NCBI GenBank assembly: GCA_030407315.1
Contig: JALQPE010000857.1
Coordinates: 1-64,000 of the forward strand
Direction: 5' to 3'
Origin: Asparagopsis taxiformis
Lineage: Eukaryota; Rhodophyta; Florideophyceae; Bonnemaisoniales; Bonnemaisoniaceae
DNA length: 64,000 bases
This document shows, in pieces, positions 42,766 to 53,445 of this stretch. Position 1 is the first letter of the stretch; each line of letters opens with the position of its first letter. Both the position numbers and the translations under genes were made by a program. The notes beneath the pieces were generated by a model. It worked only from the letters and a program-made list of their open reading frames with translations, did no database searches and was not told the origin of the DNA.

Positions 42766-42776
42766 TTATCCAGACA

Positions 42777-43416
42777 GACATGAAGGAAAGCGGATATCAA
42801 GGAGCGAAAGAGAGGCATATTTTCATTAGGGCATTTCTAGGATTTTTTTAAAAATTCCACTGTTTCTGGATGCTCTCGTCAACTGTGACGACATTTTCAT
42901 GTTTTACTTCGAAGCAGCACGTCTCCAAATATGCTCTTCTAGTCCATTTCCAGTAAGAAAATTACTAATGAGGGGGATTAGCTCTCCGCTCTTCTCGCAA
43001 ATCTAGATTGTAGGATCAGTGTCGTTCCAAACAGGCGGAGTTGCCGATATCACGTTTCAACTACCATCGTCACGCCGATTGCATCATTCTCGCAATCACG
43101 CTGAATCGTATCGTATTCCGGTGGCAACATGCTTCCAAAGATAGCACGTGTACACGTTGTTACGGCAGCAGTGAAAATCTATTTTTGCACAGTTTTTGAG
43201 TTTAACAAAGGGAAAAGATCAGGCCAATAAAGAAGCGGCACTTGTCGGTCAAGTAGTTTTGGATTGCCAACGAGCCAAGTCCAAGATAACATCACTGATC
43301 GACTAGGAAGTCCATCCCTACCTGGCCGTCTGCCGACCGTTTTCTTGTACAGAATTTGTCCCTCTTCCTCAAACCAACTTGCTTGTTCAACTTTCTCATC
43401 ACAACAGTCATTCGTG
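42777..43416 (+). promoter_or_regulatory. Boundary between MULE and gene island; upstream of the WD40 gene
   Basis: 640 bases without a gene. Presumed to contain the promoter of the WD40 gene. The frame of that gene stays open back to 43264 but without ATG. Confidence 0.35.
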
Positions 43417-45978
43417 ATGTCAGCATTGCTGTCTCCTGCCAAGCCAGTCCGCACTCGATTTAAAGTTCCAGGCGAAGGCGCCTATGAACTATACGCTGAC
43501 TTTGCTCCTCCCAATCCTTCCCGCATTTTTTCCGCCGCCTCGACAACTTCTTTATCCTCAGGCGCCCCTTCTTCTTCCAATGCACCTGCTGCCAACCCCG
43601 CCCCATCATCTGCCGCGTCCACCTCCCATCGAACCGCCTCCAACGCACCCTCCTCATCAGCCCCAAACCCCTCCCCATTTGCCGGCGGCCCGCTCGGGTT
43701 GCCCAAAGTTACCAAGATCTCCTTCGTACAAGACGCTTCTCTTGATCAAGCTTCTCGACCAAATCAAGCTGCTTCCGCTCTGCCCATTGAATATTCATCC
43801 GTTGAGCAGGATATCAGTTTCTCAAACTCAATTAACGGCCATGCAACCGCTTCCCAACCGCCCCAATTATCATCAAATACGCCACCATTGTCGTCAACCG
43901 CTTCCAGTTCAATTTTTAGTTTCAGAAAACTAACAGGTCTTGGCTCAACTATTTCGTCAAAGTTCAGCTCGTCCACTGATTCACCAAGTGAAGAACCTCA
44001 GAATACTCCGCCAAATTCTGCTGCAGGACCAATCGCCCCGCGAACCGACCATGACGGTACAATTCCTCGTGCACCTCCACGCGTTGCAATTCCTGTGGGT
44101 AACAAACCAAGTCCACCGCGCAGTCGTGACATAGCGTATGCACCTTCTCAACCGACCATCACAGAAACGGAGGCACTCTTGTCTTCTTTGGATATACACC
44201 CAACGGGAGAAGCAAATGTGGAGAAACCATATGGCGTGCTCGCGTACAACGCTGCCGATAGCATCATTTTAATGGATATGGCAACGCATACCGACTCTCC
44301 AAATGGAAGTCATGCTGAGGTCTCGTTAACGTTGCACAGTAGGTCGCCTCCAACTGCTCATGCTCTGCATAGTACGCCCGAATCATTGAAACTACTTGTG
44401 GGCTGTGTGAACGGCGAAGTAATTTACTATCCAGATATTCAAGCGGCTACTGCCGCAACGCTAGCCGCTGATATGGGCAAGAAGTCGAGGACGGTTTCTG
44501 CAGTTGCATCTCTAGCCAGCGTAGCAGTGGCTTCAGTCATGAGCGGCTCTTCGTGCACAACAACCCCTCAACATTTTATTTTCAACAAAGATGGCACCAT
44601 GAATTCCAGTCGGATTGTATCTTTGAGATGGGTGCCTAACTCTGCGTTTCGCTTCGTCTCAGTTCACGCGGATGGGATGATGATCGTTTACGATACACGT
44701 TTCAAGCCTAGCTCGGGTTCCTTACGCGGCGCAGTAAGCAGCGCTTCATCTTCAGTAATTGCGCACGACAACAGCAATGAAGCATCGGCCTCTGGTAGTC
44801 TCTATGGAGGCAGCACACCATCTGTGACTGGCAGGGCTTCACCTCGTGGAACGGGTGATCGCTTAAACGGGGACAAATCCCGAGAACGAACGGATTCGCA
44901 GAAAGAACGTGAGCGAGAAAAGAGCGGTCTTAGCACTGGTAGCGGCGATAAGGCAACTGCGCCTACTGTTGGTCGAAGAAATGGTAGTGCTTCTACTTCA
45001 GGAAGCGTCCTGACACAGCACGAAATACTTGTGAACAAAGCAGTGAAAGGGAAGCGAAATAACCCAGTTGCATTTTGGCAAGTTGCGCGGTCTGCCATAA
45101 CTTCATGCGAATTTTCGCCGGCGTCAAGTGATTCCACCCTATTGGCAATGACGGGTCGCGATGGATATTTGCGGATTCTGGACTATACGAAAGAGATTGC
45201 GCTAATGGTGTTTCGCAGTTACTTTGGAGGATTTCTATGTGTATCATGGAGCCCTGATGGCAAGTATGTCGCGACTGGTGGTGAAGATGATCTTGTGTCA
45301 ATCTGGTGTCCAGCTGAGCATAGATTGGTAGCACGCCTAGAGGGCCACACATCGTGGGTAAGTGCGGTTGCATGGGATGGGTATCTAGGGGTGAAAAGAA
45401 GATATAGGGTTGGCAGTGCTGGACAAGACGCGAAACTGTTATTGTGGGACTTTGCACTAGATATGCTGCATCATCGTTCATCCCAGTCGCGATTGAGTTC
45501 AGGAGTGGTGAGACTACGCAGTTACGCTCGGGAATCGAATTCGAATGCGACAACAGGGAATACGATTAGTAGCAGTGGCACGGGGGTGGGAAACGGAATA
45601 ACGGGTGCGGTACAAGGCGCAGAAAGGAGGGCAAGCAAGCTGTCACGTTTACGAGGCCATGGCTCTACAGCGGTACAATCCGAGACGGAAAGCAATGCGA
45701 ACTATGCAACGGCGACAAGCTCCTCTGCGCCGATTCCTGCTCTTGGGCGAGCGGAAGTCCCAATTGTGGAACCAGTGATGTCGCATGTTGCACATGGAGA
45801 GCCATTGACTGACGTGTGGTTCCAGGAAAACGGAGTGTTTACTGCTGACTGCGTCGGAACGGTGAAGATGTGGTCGCGACCGCCACATCACTCTGTGCCC
45901 GAATTGAATCTATCGCCAAAAGTGGGATCTGGACATGTTGCATCTGGACGTCGAGCTGCTGGTGATCTTCTTGATTAG
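43417..45978 (+). CDS. WD40 protein of the CreC/WDR20/DMWD family
   Basis: ATG at 43417, 853 residues, single exon. The N-terminal third is Ser/Pro/Ala-rich and probably disordered. Around residues 537-690 is the family signature: RNPVAFW-like NNPVAFWQVARSAITSCEFS, LAMTGRDGYLRILDY, FRSYFGGFLCVSWSPDGKYV, TGGEDDLVSIWCP, GHTSWVSAVAWD and SAGQDAKLLLWDF. The closing blade (near 780-826) reads PIVEPVMSHVAHGEPLTDVW and DCVGTVKMWSRP. In fungi CreC partners the deubiquitinase CreB; in animals WDR20 activates USP12/USP46. A scaffold for such a deubiquitinase is the likely role. Confidence 0.9.
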   Translation: MSALLSPAKPVRTRFKVPGEGAYELYADFAPPNPSRIFSAASTTSLSSGAPSSSNAPAANPAPSSAASTSHRTASNAPSSSAPNPSPFAGGPLGLPKVTKISFVQDASLDQASRPNQAASALPIEYSSVEQDISFSNSINGHATASQPPQLSSNTPPLSSTASSSIFSFRKLTGLGSTISSKFSSSTDSPSEEPQNTPPNSAAGPIAPRTDHDGTIPRAPPRVAIPVGNKPSPPRSRDIAYAPSQPTITETEALLSSLDIHPTGEANVEKPYGVLAYNAADSIILMDMATHTDSPNGSHAEVSLTLHSRSPPTAHALHSTPESLKLLVGCVNGEVIYYPDIQAATAATLAADMGKKSRTVSAVASLASVAVASVMSGSSCTTTPQHFIFNKDGTMNSSRIVSLRWVPNSAFRFVSVHADGMMIVYDTRFKPSSGSLRGAVSSASSSVIAHDNSNEASASGSLYGGSTPSVTGRASPRGTGDRLNGDKSRERTDSQKEREREKSGLSTGSGDKATAPTVGRRNGSASTSGSVLTQHEILVNKAVKGKRNNPVAFWQVARSAITSCEFSPASSDSTLLAMTGRDGYLRILDYTKEIALMVFRSYFGGFLCVSWSPDGKYVATGGEDDLVSIWCPAEHRLVARLEGHTSWVSAVAWDGYLGVKRRYRVGSAGQDAKLLLWDFALDMLHHRSSQSRLSSGVVRLRSYARESNSNATTGNTISSSGTGVGNGITGAVQGAERRASKLSRLRGHGSTAVQSETESNANYATATSSSAPIPALGRAEVPIVEPVMSHVAHGEPLTDVWFQENGVFTADCVGTVKMWSRPPHHSVPELNLSPKVGSGHVASGRRAAGDLLD

Positions 45979-46140
45979 AACAGTTGTCTGTATATTAGCA
46001 CTTTTGTAAAGAGAAGAGTAGCTCAAGCGCTCTTGTACAAACTTTATTACCAGAGAAAAATAATTTTCAATTTTATGTAATACCGTGTCGTGCGTTGGAT
46101 GAGCGAGTATCCACGCTGGACTTTTAATTCGCCCACCCTT

Positions 46141-46146
46141 TATAAG
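46141..46146 (+). promoter_or_regulatory. TATA-like box of the HARS gene
   Basis: TATAAG 55 bases before the ATG, in a 222-bp spacer after the WD40 gene. Position is suitable; not otherwise tested. Confidence 0.4.
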
Positions 46147-46200
46147 TCAGCAGACTGATGCGCTCTGCCGCTCCGCCTTCCCGTTCAAGTCATCTGAAAT

Positions 46201-47616
46201 ATGTCGAAGAAAATCAACGCCAAGCCGCCGAAGGGCACACGAGACATTGATCCACAGGCAATGGCCGTGCGTGAGAAGGCCTTCTCTCTAATATCATCTG
46301 TGTTCCGATCGCATGGAGCTGTCGCGATTGACACCCCAGTGTTCGAACTCCGCGAAGTGCTCCAGAACAAGTATGGAGAAGATTCTAAGCTCATCTACGA
46401 TCTATCCGACGACATGTCCTCTGAAACTGGGGAAAAGCTGTCACTGCGATACGATCTTTCAGTCCCATTCGCTCGTTACATTGCTTCGAATAACATCCGC
46501 GCAATTAAGCGCTACCACATCGGAAAAGTCTATCGTCGCGATCGCCCGGCAATGGACCGTGGCCGTTTCCGCGAGTTTTATCAGTGTGATTTCGATATCG
46601 CAGGCCAGTATCCTTCCATGGTTCCAGATGCAGAGGTTCTCGTCGTTATGATGCAAATGTTTGATTCACTCGCTAGCCAGAGTGAGTTTCACAAAAAGTA
46701 TATTGCAAACTACAAGATCAAGGTCAGTAATCGCATGATACTGGATGCTATATTTCGAGTGTGCGGCGTGCCGGATGACATGTTGAGGACAATCTGTTCG
46801 GCAGTGGACAAACTTGATAAGGAGACGTGGGAGAATGTGCGGAAGGAAATGGTGGAAGAGAAGGGCCTTGGCGGGGAAGCGGCAGATAAGATTGGCGAAT
46901 TTGTCAAACTGAACGGTGACCCCTATGAGATTCTGGCCAAATTACGGGAGAACGACGCTTTAGCGGAAGTTTGCGGCGGTGCACTGGACGACATGGAGCG
47001 CTTGTTCACGCTGGTGGACTGCATGAGAGAGGGTGAGGCGCAGCGACTGTCATTTGATCTATCTCTGGCGCGTGGGTTGGACTACTATACGGGACTGATC
47101 TTCGAGGCGGTGCTGGTGGATAAGTCGGTCAATTTGGGGTCTATAGGCGCGGGCGGTCGCTATGATAATCTGGTCGGTATGTTCCGAAAGTCGAGCATTC
47201 CATGCGTGGGATGCTCGTTGGGAATTGAGCGAATTATGAATATCATGGTCAAGGCGGCGGCTGAGGAGGCGGCGGCAGCATCGGCCGATGGGAAGGGCAA
47301 GGTGCGCGCGACGAATACGCAGGTTGTTGTGGCTACAATTGGTAAGGGAACAATGACGGAAAGGCTGAGGTTGTGTGCAGAGTTGTGGCGATGTGGTCTT
47401 TCGGCTGAGTTTTGTTACAATGAGAATTGGAATCTGGGCAAACAGGTGACATATGCTGTCACGGAGGGGATTCCGATTGTAGCCGTGCTCGGCGAGGATG
47501 AAATCGCAGCGGGCGTTGTGAAGATTAAGACGCTGGCTAGTAGCGTGGAGAAAAGTGTTCTGAGGAGTCAAGTAGCAGATGCGATTCGGAACGAGTTGAG
47601 TCTGCAAAACGTGTAG
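46201..47616 (+). CDS. HARS: Histidyl-tRNA synthetase
   Basis: ATG at 46201, 471 residues, single exon. Class II synthetase that attaches histidine to tRNA-His. Visible: PPKGTRDIDPQAM at the N-terminus; motif 1 region AIDTPVFELREVLQNKYGED; motif 2 YHIGKVYRRDRPAMDRGRFR followed by EFYQCDFDI; the histidine-specific RGLDYYTGLIFE; motif 3 CVGCSLGIERIM; and a C-terminal anticodon-binding domain (TMTERLRLCAELWRCGLSAE). Length fits the eukaryotic enzyme without the WHEP extension. No targeting peptide is visible, so cytosolic, unless an alternative start exists upstream. Confidence 0.97.
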   Translation: MSKKINAKPPKGTRDIDPQAMAVREKAFSLISSVFRSHGAVAIDTPVFELREVLQNKYGEDSKLIYDLSDDMSSETGEKLSLRYDLSVPFARYIASNNIRAIKRYHIGKVYRRDRPAMDRGRFREFYQCDFDIAGQYPSMVPDAEVLVVMMQMFDSLASQSEFHKKYIANYKIKVSNRMILDAIFRVCGVPDDMLRTICSAVDKLDKETWENVRKEMVEEKGLGGEAADKIGEFVKLNGDPYEILAKLRENDALAEVCGGALDDMERLFTLVDCMREGEAQRLSFDLSLARGLDYYTGLIFEAVLVDKSVNLGSIGAGGRYDNLVGMFRKSSIPCVGCSLGIERIMNIMVKAAAEEAAAASADGKGKVRATNTQVVVATIGKGTMTERLRLCAELWRCGLSAEFCYNENWNLGKQVTYAVTEGIPIVAVLGEDEIAAGVVKIKTLASSVEKSVLRSQVADAIRNELSLQNV

Positions 47617-47794
47617 TTGAGTGATTTTAAAATTTGTGTACTCTGCTGAGAACGTAAATTGTTTGGCTGTGGTGGAAGGTCAGCAGCAGCCAATTATACG
47701 CGTCCATGCCGAGATCATCATCTCTACTAGTCCACCCGTGTTTCCCAACTCACTGTTCCTCCTGCGCACCCAGTCCGCACACCCACACTCCCTC

Positions 47795-50303
47795 ATGTCC
47801 GATGTCTTGATATCCACGACACGCCATCCGTCAGGCATACGCACGGCATGGGCGACGCCTCTGCGCCATGTATCACTGTCAACTTCAACCTTTGTTCGCA
47901 CCATCTGCCCTTCCGCCAAGCCGTCCAATCTCATTCTTTCCCATTCCTCGATAACTTTTCGTTTGCCGATTTCAGCCACAGTCGCCCAATTCCCCAACGA
48001 ACCAACCGAGCCGCGTGAAAATGACTTTGAGCAGTCCCAGCAACAGCAGCCCAACGTCGTTGTATCCCCGGCCATTGCCCAGTCGTCGCTACAGGGTCTT
48101 GTGCAATACTATGCGCAATTATGTAAACAATATCCCTTCATGTTGCGTCGTCTCGTTGCCGCTGTTCTCTGTATTCTCTCTTCAAAAGTAATTGGACTCG
48201 CTGTCCCCTTTCTCTTCAAAAAGATGGTAGACGTCCTCATGCAACAAGCCGCAGCTCTCAATGCAGGCCAATTGCAGCGCACCTCTCTCGCAGCCAAGAA
48301 AGCAACGCGCTTTGTGTTCTCCATAATCTTCCTCCACGCCCTTGCAAAAGTTCTCGCATCTGCCGCACATGAGTTGCGAAACGGTATCTTTTCCAAAGGT
48401 GGCCAGCGAATTGGCCGTAGCATTACCGCTGCTTCGTTTTCCCATATTCATTCACTTGAGCAGGCATTTCACAATTCGACTCAAACCGGCGCACTTACCC
48501 GCGTTGTAGATAGGGGTACACGCAGTATAATGACCCTCTTTCGTAGTTTGCTCTTCGCTTTTCTGCCGACTCTGTTTGAGCTCTTCCTGGTCTGCGTCGT
48601 TCTCTTCAGAAACTTTTCGCCACTCTATGTTGCAGTCACAGTGACCACATTTGTATGCTTCCTCGCGTGGACGTTTTACATCAATGATGAACTTGGACGG
48701 GTACGAGCGGAATTGAATCAATGTGAAAATGAAGCGTCTGCCAAACTGACTGATTCGCTCATGAACATTGAGGCTGTCAAGGCGTTTGACAATGCAGATC
48801 TAGAATCCTCACGATACGATCGCTCCCTAGCGAAATACGAACATACCGCAATCAGAAATGAATGGTTGTACGCTTTCCTCAACATTGGACAGGGTGTCAT
48901 CTTCACCACCGGTTTGACAAGCGTGTTTTGTCTGGCAGCAAATGGCGTCATGTCTGGCAGATTGACGGTTGGTTCTGTTGTCATGTTGGCGACAATGCTT
49001 CAACAGCTATGGGTGCCACTCAACTTTTTGGGCTGGCAATATCGCGAGGTCAAGCAAAGTCTCATTGACATGTCCAACCTGTTTGAAATTCTGCAGCGGC
49101 AGTCAAAAATCCAGGATATGCAAGGTGCCACAGATCTCAAAGTAACGGGTGGTGAAATAAGCTTTGAGAATGTGTCGTTCACATATCCAGAAGCTGAAGA
49201 ATCGTCGTTGTTGACGAATAGGAGTTTCTCTAAATCTTCCACAGCTTCAGGCGGCAAAAATAAAAACGGGGTACCGAAGCGCCAGCAGGCTATAAGCAAT
49301 CTGTCTTTCACAGTGCCGGCAGGTAAATCGGTCGCGCTTGTAGGTTCGTCGGGTTCTGGAAAGTCGACGACCATACGATTGTTGTATCGGTTATACGACA
49401 TTTCCGGAGGTCGTATCCTGGTTGATGGGCAGGATATTTCCAAAGCAACGCTTTCATCTCTTCGTAAAGCAATGAGCATCGTCCCACAGGTAAGTTTGAG
49501 ATGTTTGATGATGAAGGGAATTGTGTGATGCAATGGGCTCTAACTTTTTGTGCATATTACATGCTCTCTAGGACACTGCACTTTTCAACGGTACGTAGAG
49601 AGCTCAAGATGCTCTGTCGTCAACAGCAATTGAGGACAGCAGTTACTAACCTTTGTTATGCGACGGTTGAATGGCACATGGCGGTGAAAATTCAGATACG
49701 ATTGCGTATAATATTCGATATGGAAAGCCGGATGCCACAGATAGCGAAGTAGTGGAAGCCGCAAAGGCTGCTTCAATCCACGACGTGATCATGCGGACGC
49801 CAAACGGATACGAGACTCTGGTTGGAGAGAGAGGGGTGCGATTATCCGGAGGCGAAAGGCAGCGACTTTCAGTAGCGCGAGCATTTCTGAAGGGGAGCCG
49901 GATTATTCTTGAAGACGAGAGTACAAGCGCACTAGGTAAGGTTTTGCATTGCAGTGTGTTGTGATTTGAACGATTTTGTGTAACACGATTGGACTAACGG
50001 AACGTATGTGCAATGGTAGACACTTTGACTGAAATGGAAGTTTCGAAATCGCTGGATAAACTGGGAGCGAATCGAACACGAATCATTGTGGCGCATAGAC
50101 TGAGCACGATCATGAATGTGGACCACATTATCGTGATGCAAAACGGGCGAAAGGTTGAAGAGGGGAGTCATTCTGAGCTTTTGAAGCTTGCGAACGGAGT
50201 GTTCAAGGACATGTGGGAAAGACAACAGAAGCAAGAAGAGCAAGAGAGCAATGTGGAGGCGGAGCTGTGGCGGAGCGCGAGTGAAGCAGTTCGAAATGAT
50301 TAG
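47795..50303 (+). CDS. ATM1: Mitochondrial ABC half-transporter, Atm1/ABCB7 type
   Basis: Exons 47795-49489, 49572-49590, 49696-49935 and 50020-50303 join to 745 residues. The start at 47795 gives a Ser/Thr/Arg-rich presequence ([20 protein letters not shown]). The membrane domain has about six helices. The nucleotide-binding domain shows Walker [12 protein letters not shown]-loop VPQDTALFND, signature LSGGERQR, Walker [14 protein letters not shown] and H-loop IIVAHRLST. Atm1 exports a sulfur-containing compound from mitochondria for cytosolic Fe-S assembly. The second exon is only 19 nt. Introns (82, 105 and 84 nt) all carry a CTAAC/ACTAAC branch site. Spacing is 178 bp from HARS and 131 bp to the next gene. 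Confidence 0.95.
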
Positions 50304-50434
50304 AGTTTACAGCAATGATACCTTTGATTAAATTTATTTTTTCTCTTTCATTGATCACGCTGGAAGGTCGTCATTCCATTTCAACCCGCTTCTCGTTCCT
50401 CAACTTGTTCATCACCCCACCTCAACTATCAACC

Positions 50435-51178
50435 ATGGAATCCATCATAGCACTAGAGGGGGACGGCTACGTGCTTATCGCAGCAGATGTGGCTAGTGCG
50501 CGATCCGTCGTCGTCATGAAGGACGACATGGACAAGATCCGTCCACTCGATGATTACAAGCTGTTTGCAGCCGCAGGCATTCCAGGTGATGTATCCAAAT
50601 TTTCAGAACATGTGCAGAAGGACGTTCGTCTCTACACATTGCGTTCCGGCATTACGATGTCAACAGCGGCTGTAGCAAACTACACGCGCGGTGAACTTGC
50701 CAAGTTTCTAAGGTCAGTTGCTCCATATTGGCGCGCCAATTGCTGTCCATGCGCGTCTCGACATTGGATCTAACTGCTTTTCGTTGTTTCGTGTAGAAAA
50801 TCGCCGTATCAATGCAACATTCTTCTGGGCGGATATGATGCGCCGCCGAACGGCGAGGGCCCCTCCCTGTTCTCCTGCGACTATCTCGGCACTTTGCACA
50901 AGCTCACGTTTGCGGCAGAGGGCTATGCGCAGTACTTTGTGTTGTCGACTTTGGACAGATATTGGAAGAAGAACCTTTCATTAGAAGACGGTCTCGACGT
51001 TATTCGCAAGTGCATCGCCGAAGTACAAAAGCGTCTGGTGATCAGTCAACCGCGCTTTTCTATCAAGATGGTGTCCAAGGATGGTATCAAGGTGATTGAT
51101 GCCGCTGATCTGACAACGCCTGGTGTCAAATCTTCGGACGAAAAAATGAGCACGGAAGCTGCACCTGTATCCGCCTAG
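50435..51178 (+). CDS. PSMB2: 20S proteasome subunit beta-4 (PSMB2/Pre1)
   Basis: Exons 50435-50712 and 50797-51178 give 219 residues. IIALEGDGYVLIAADVASAR and KFSEHVQKDVRLYTLRSGIT, then after the 84-nt intron YQCNILLGGYDAPPNGEGPS and LFSCDYLGTLHKLTFAAEGY are typical of this subunit. It lacks an N-terminal catalytic Thr, as expected for a structural beta subunit. Assembles in the inner rings of the 20S core. The intron has a GGATCTAACT branch site. Confidence 0.95.
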
Positions 51179-51405
51179 TACGTTGTTCATGATGTAAAAA
51201 GAAACGATTCCACGTCACATACTTGACCTTGGCGCAAGTTTTACTTAACAAATATACAAATAGGGTATGGCATGCTGCCAACTCACAGCCATCAGCTCAC
51301 GGAAAGCACTAGTAGTACATGGCAATTGAAAACCGGCAATAGATGTGAATATTCAGTAAGCGTCAGTCGCTCTCTTTCAAAATATAATCGCTTGCTTGCT
51401 TGCTA

Positions 51406-53271
51406 TTATGTCGAATGTCTGTATCGCCGCGAATAATCGCTGCTATCCAACATTCCCTCCCCACCGAATATGAACCCAGCTTCAAATCGCCCGCGAAAGC
51501 GCTCTGCCCACGCTGCAAGTCCCGTTCTTGTCAGTAGCGATCTTAAAATAAGATATGGCCTTCGTGACCACCATGAACTTCTCAAGCCTTCGCCACGGAT
51601 TCGCGCCGATTTCCTGCAGCGCGGACATGTCGCATTCGTCAATAGCCATTGATCCAGACAGCATGAGTGGTAGGAATGGCCGCACGCTAGACGACGCAAC
51701 AATTCGCCCTCCTCAAAGCTGCACAGACAAACCGAACAGCACACATCACCCGTGGCACCCAATGCAGCCGTTTCAACCTTTGTGAAGACAAATGCGGGAA
51801 ACATTGCGTTCACTTCCGCCTCTGACAGCTTGTCGCGACGCGTAAAAGTGCCAGAGATCTCATCCGGCGAGTATCCGTGAATTACCTCGAAGATGTGCTG
51901 ACGGAACACGGAGGCCCACACGCTGACACAAACAATCATAGTGAGGAGTGTGAATGAGCCGAGCAAGAGGGGCACGATGAAAAAGCGCCAATTGAGTTGC
52001 CATGTGACCTGAATGCTTTCCGTGGGGCACTTTTCAACGACCTGCGACGAGTCGGAGGACGATTGGAATGTGCGTCTGCGATTGCTGAAACAGGGATACG
52101 CTTCGAGGCGGACCAGAACTGGGTGATGTCCAGGCAGGAGGCGAGCGAAATCAGGATGGCGATGTAGAGACCATGGATAGGGTGGACGCGGATGATTGTA
52201 AACAGCGATGTACAAGGTATCGCCTTGGCGTAAATTGGAGCGGACGATGCGTTGTAATGGTGGAGCCGACGAAAGGTGGGCACTGGGATCAGTAAAGCGG
52301 ATGTCATAGATTGTAGGCAGAGGGGGACCTTGACGGAGTGCGTTTCCACCATTTTCGTAGGGCAATTTGACAAAGAGAATTGGTTGGGCAAACGATGCGA
52401 GTGGCGACGAGAGATAGAACTGCATGTTGACAGCGATATTTCCTGAGCGCGGCACGATATATTTAAAGTACTGCATGTGCTCTGATTGGACTTGGAACGA
52501 GGTAGAGGAAAGCGGATGAACGCGATGTTCGCAGTACCTGCCAGCATACGGCTCGTCGCAGACGCAGGCAGCGCGACGACAGTGGCCGTGAGCGGAACAG
52601 ACGTGTGTGGAGCGGCCCCGGGGGCAGAGTGTTTCGCCCGAGGTGGCATTGGGATGGATGGATGGTGGCTCGAGGGTGACACGGAAGGTGGCGTTCATGG
52701 GATTGGCGTGTGTCTCATTGGAATTGAAGAGGCGAATTTTCCACAGGGATGTGGTGACATTGCGGAGCAGGATGTACTGGTAGGGGCGTGCGGTCGCGAG
52801 GGCTTCGCGGTCGACGATGACGGGGGCGTGTTGCTGCTGACGGACGGCGGGGATGCGGGGCGTATTGGGGGGACGCTGGAGGAATTGGCGGAGCCAGCGC
52901 TGGCGGGGGCGGGGGCGGAGATTGCGCTGCGGGGAGACGACGGGCTTGGCGTTGTAGGAGGCGAGTAGAATCGGGGTCGGACGCTGCTCGCTGTAGAGAT
53001 GGCCGTCGTACCAGGCTTCGACGAGCAGGGCGCAGGGCGTCGCGGGGGTGCAGAGGGCGGGGTCGGGGGCGATGGCGGCGTAGAGGGAGGCGGCGGGGCG
53101 GAGGAGGAGGGAGGGATAGGTTATTGTGGCGGCGGAGGTGGAGAGAGAGATTTGGTGCAGGTCGATGTCGTGGGAGGTTGGGGAGCGGAGACGGGAGTGC
53201 AAATGGGCGGCGGTGGGATGCACGAGGAGGAGGAGGGATAGACAGGTGGTTAGCGGACAAGTTGGATGCAT
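51406..53271 (-). CDS. Membrane-anchored RING-H2 E3 ligase with EGF-like motif
   Basis: The first ATG is 53271, giving 621 residues with a signal peptide (TCPLTTCLSLLLLVHPTAA). The lumenal part has a Cys-rich EGF-like motif CSAHGHCRRAACVCDEPYAG. One transmembrane segment, FFIVPLLLGSFTLLTMIVCV, sits at about residue 430. The cytosolic end has a RING-H2: CSVCLCSFEEGELLRRLACG then HSYHSCCLDQWLLTNATCPRC, with spacing C-x2-C...C-x-H-x2-H-x2-C-x10-C-x2-C. A ubiquitin ligase in the secretory pathway is likely; substrate unknown. It converges on PSMB2 with 227 bp between stops. No introns. Confidence 0.85.
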   Translation of the reverse strand: MHPTCPLTTCLSLLLLVHPTAAHLHSRLRSPTSHDIDLHQISLSTSAATITYPSLLLRPAASLYAAIAPDPALCTPATPCALLVEAWYDGHLYSEQRPTPILLASYNAKPVVSPQRNLRPRPRQRWLRQFLQRPPNTPRIPAVRQQQHAPVIVDREALATARPYQYILLRNVTTSLWKIRLFNSNETHANPMNATFRVTLEPPSIHPNATSGETLCPRGRSTHVCSAHGHCRRAACVCDEPYAGRYCEHRVHPLSSTSFQVQSEHMQYFKYIVPRSGNIAVNMQFYLSSPLASFAQPILFVKLPYENGGNALRQGPPLPTIYDIRFTDPSAHLSSAPPLQRIVRSNLRQGDTLYIAVYNHPRPPYPWSLHRHPDFARLLPGHHPVLVRLEAYPCFSNRRRTFQSSSDSSQVVEKCPTESIQVTWQLNWRFFIVPLLLGSFTLLTMIVCVSVWASVFRQHIFEVIHGYSPDEISGTFTRRDKLSEAEVNAMFPAFVFTKVETAALGATGDVCCSVCLCSFEEGELLRRLACGHSYHSCCLDQWLLTNATCPRCRKSARIRGEGLRSSWWSRRPYLILRSLLTRTGLAAWAERFRGRFEAGFIFGGEGMLDSSDYSRRYRHST

Positions 53272-53445
53272 GTCTGATGGGATGGACAAGGTGAAGAGAG
53301 GGAGAGCATGAAGAGTTTTATGTCATGGCGCAGCGTTGCACTGCGCTGAGGTCGCTCGAGTTGCACAGCACTGAAATGATCTAATACGCGCATTGCTGTA
53401 AGCTGACTTGGACTTGTGCCGCCTTGCGTCACGCGCAAAATATAT

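Noticed and set aside
43264..43416. Upstream extension of the WD40 protein
   Set aside because: The frame is open but begins with TTG; the first ATG is 43417 and the extra residues resemble 5' UTR.
52486..53241. Gly/Val-rich plus-strand ORFs opposite the RING gene
   Set aside because: Complement of its Pro/Arg-rich N-terminal half; no independent support.
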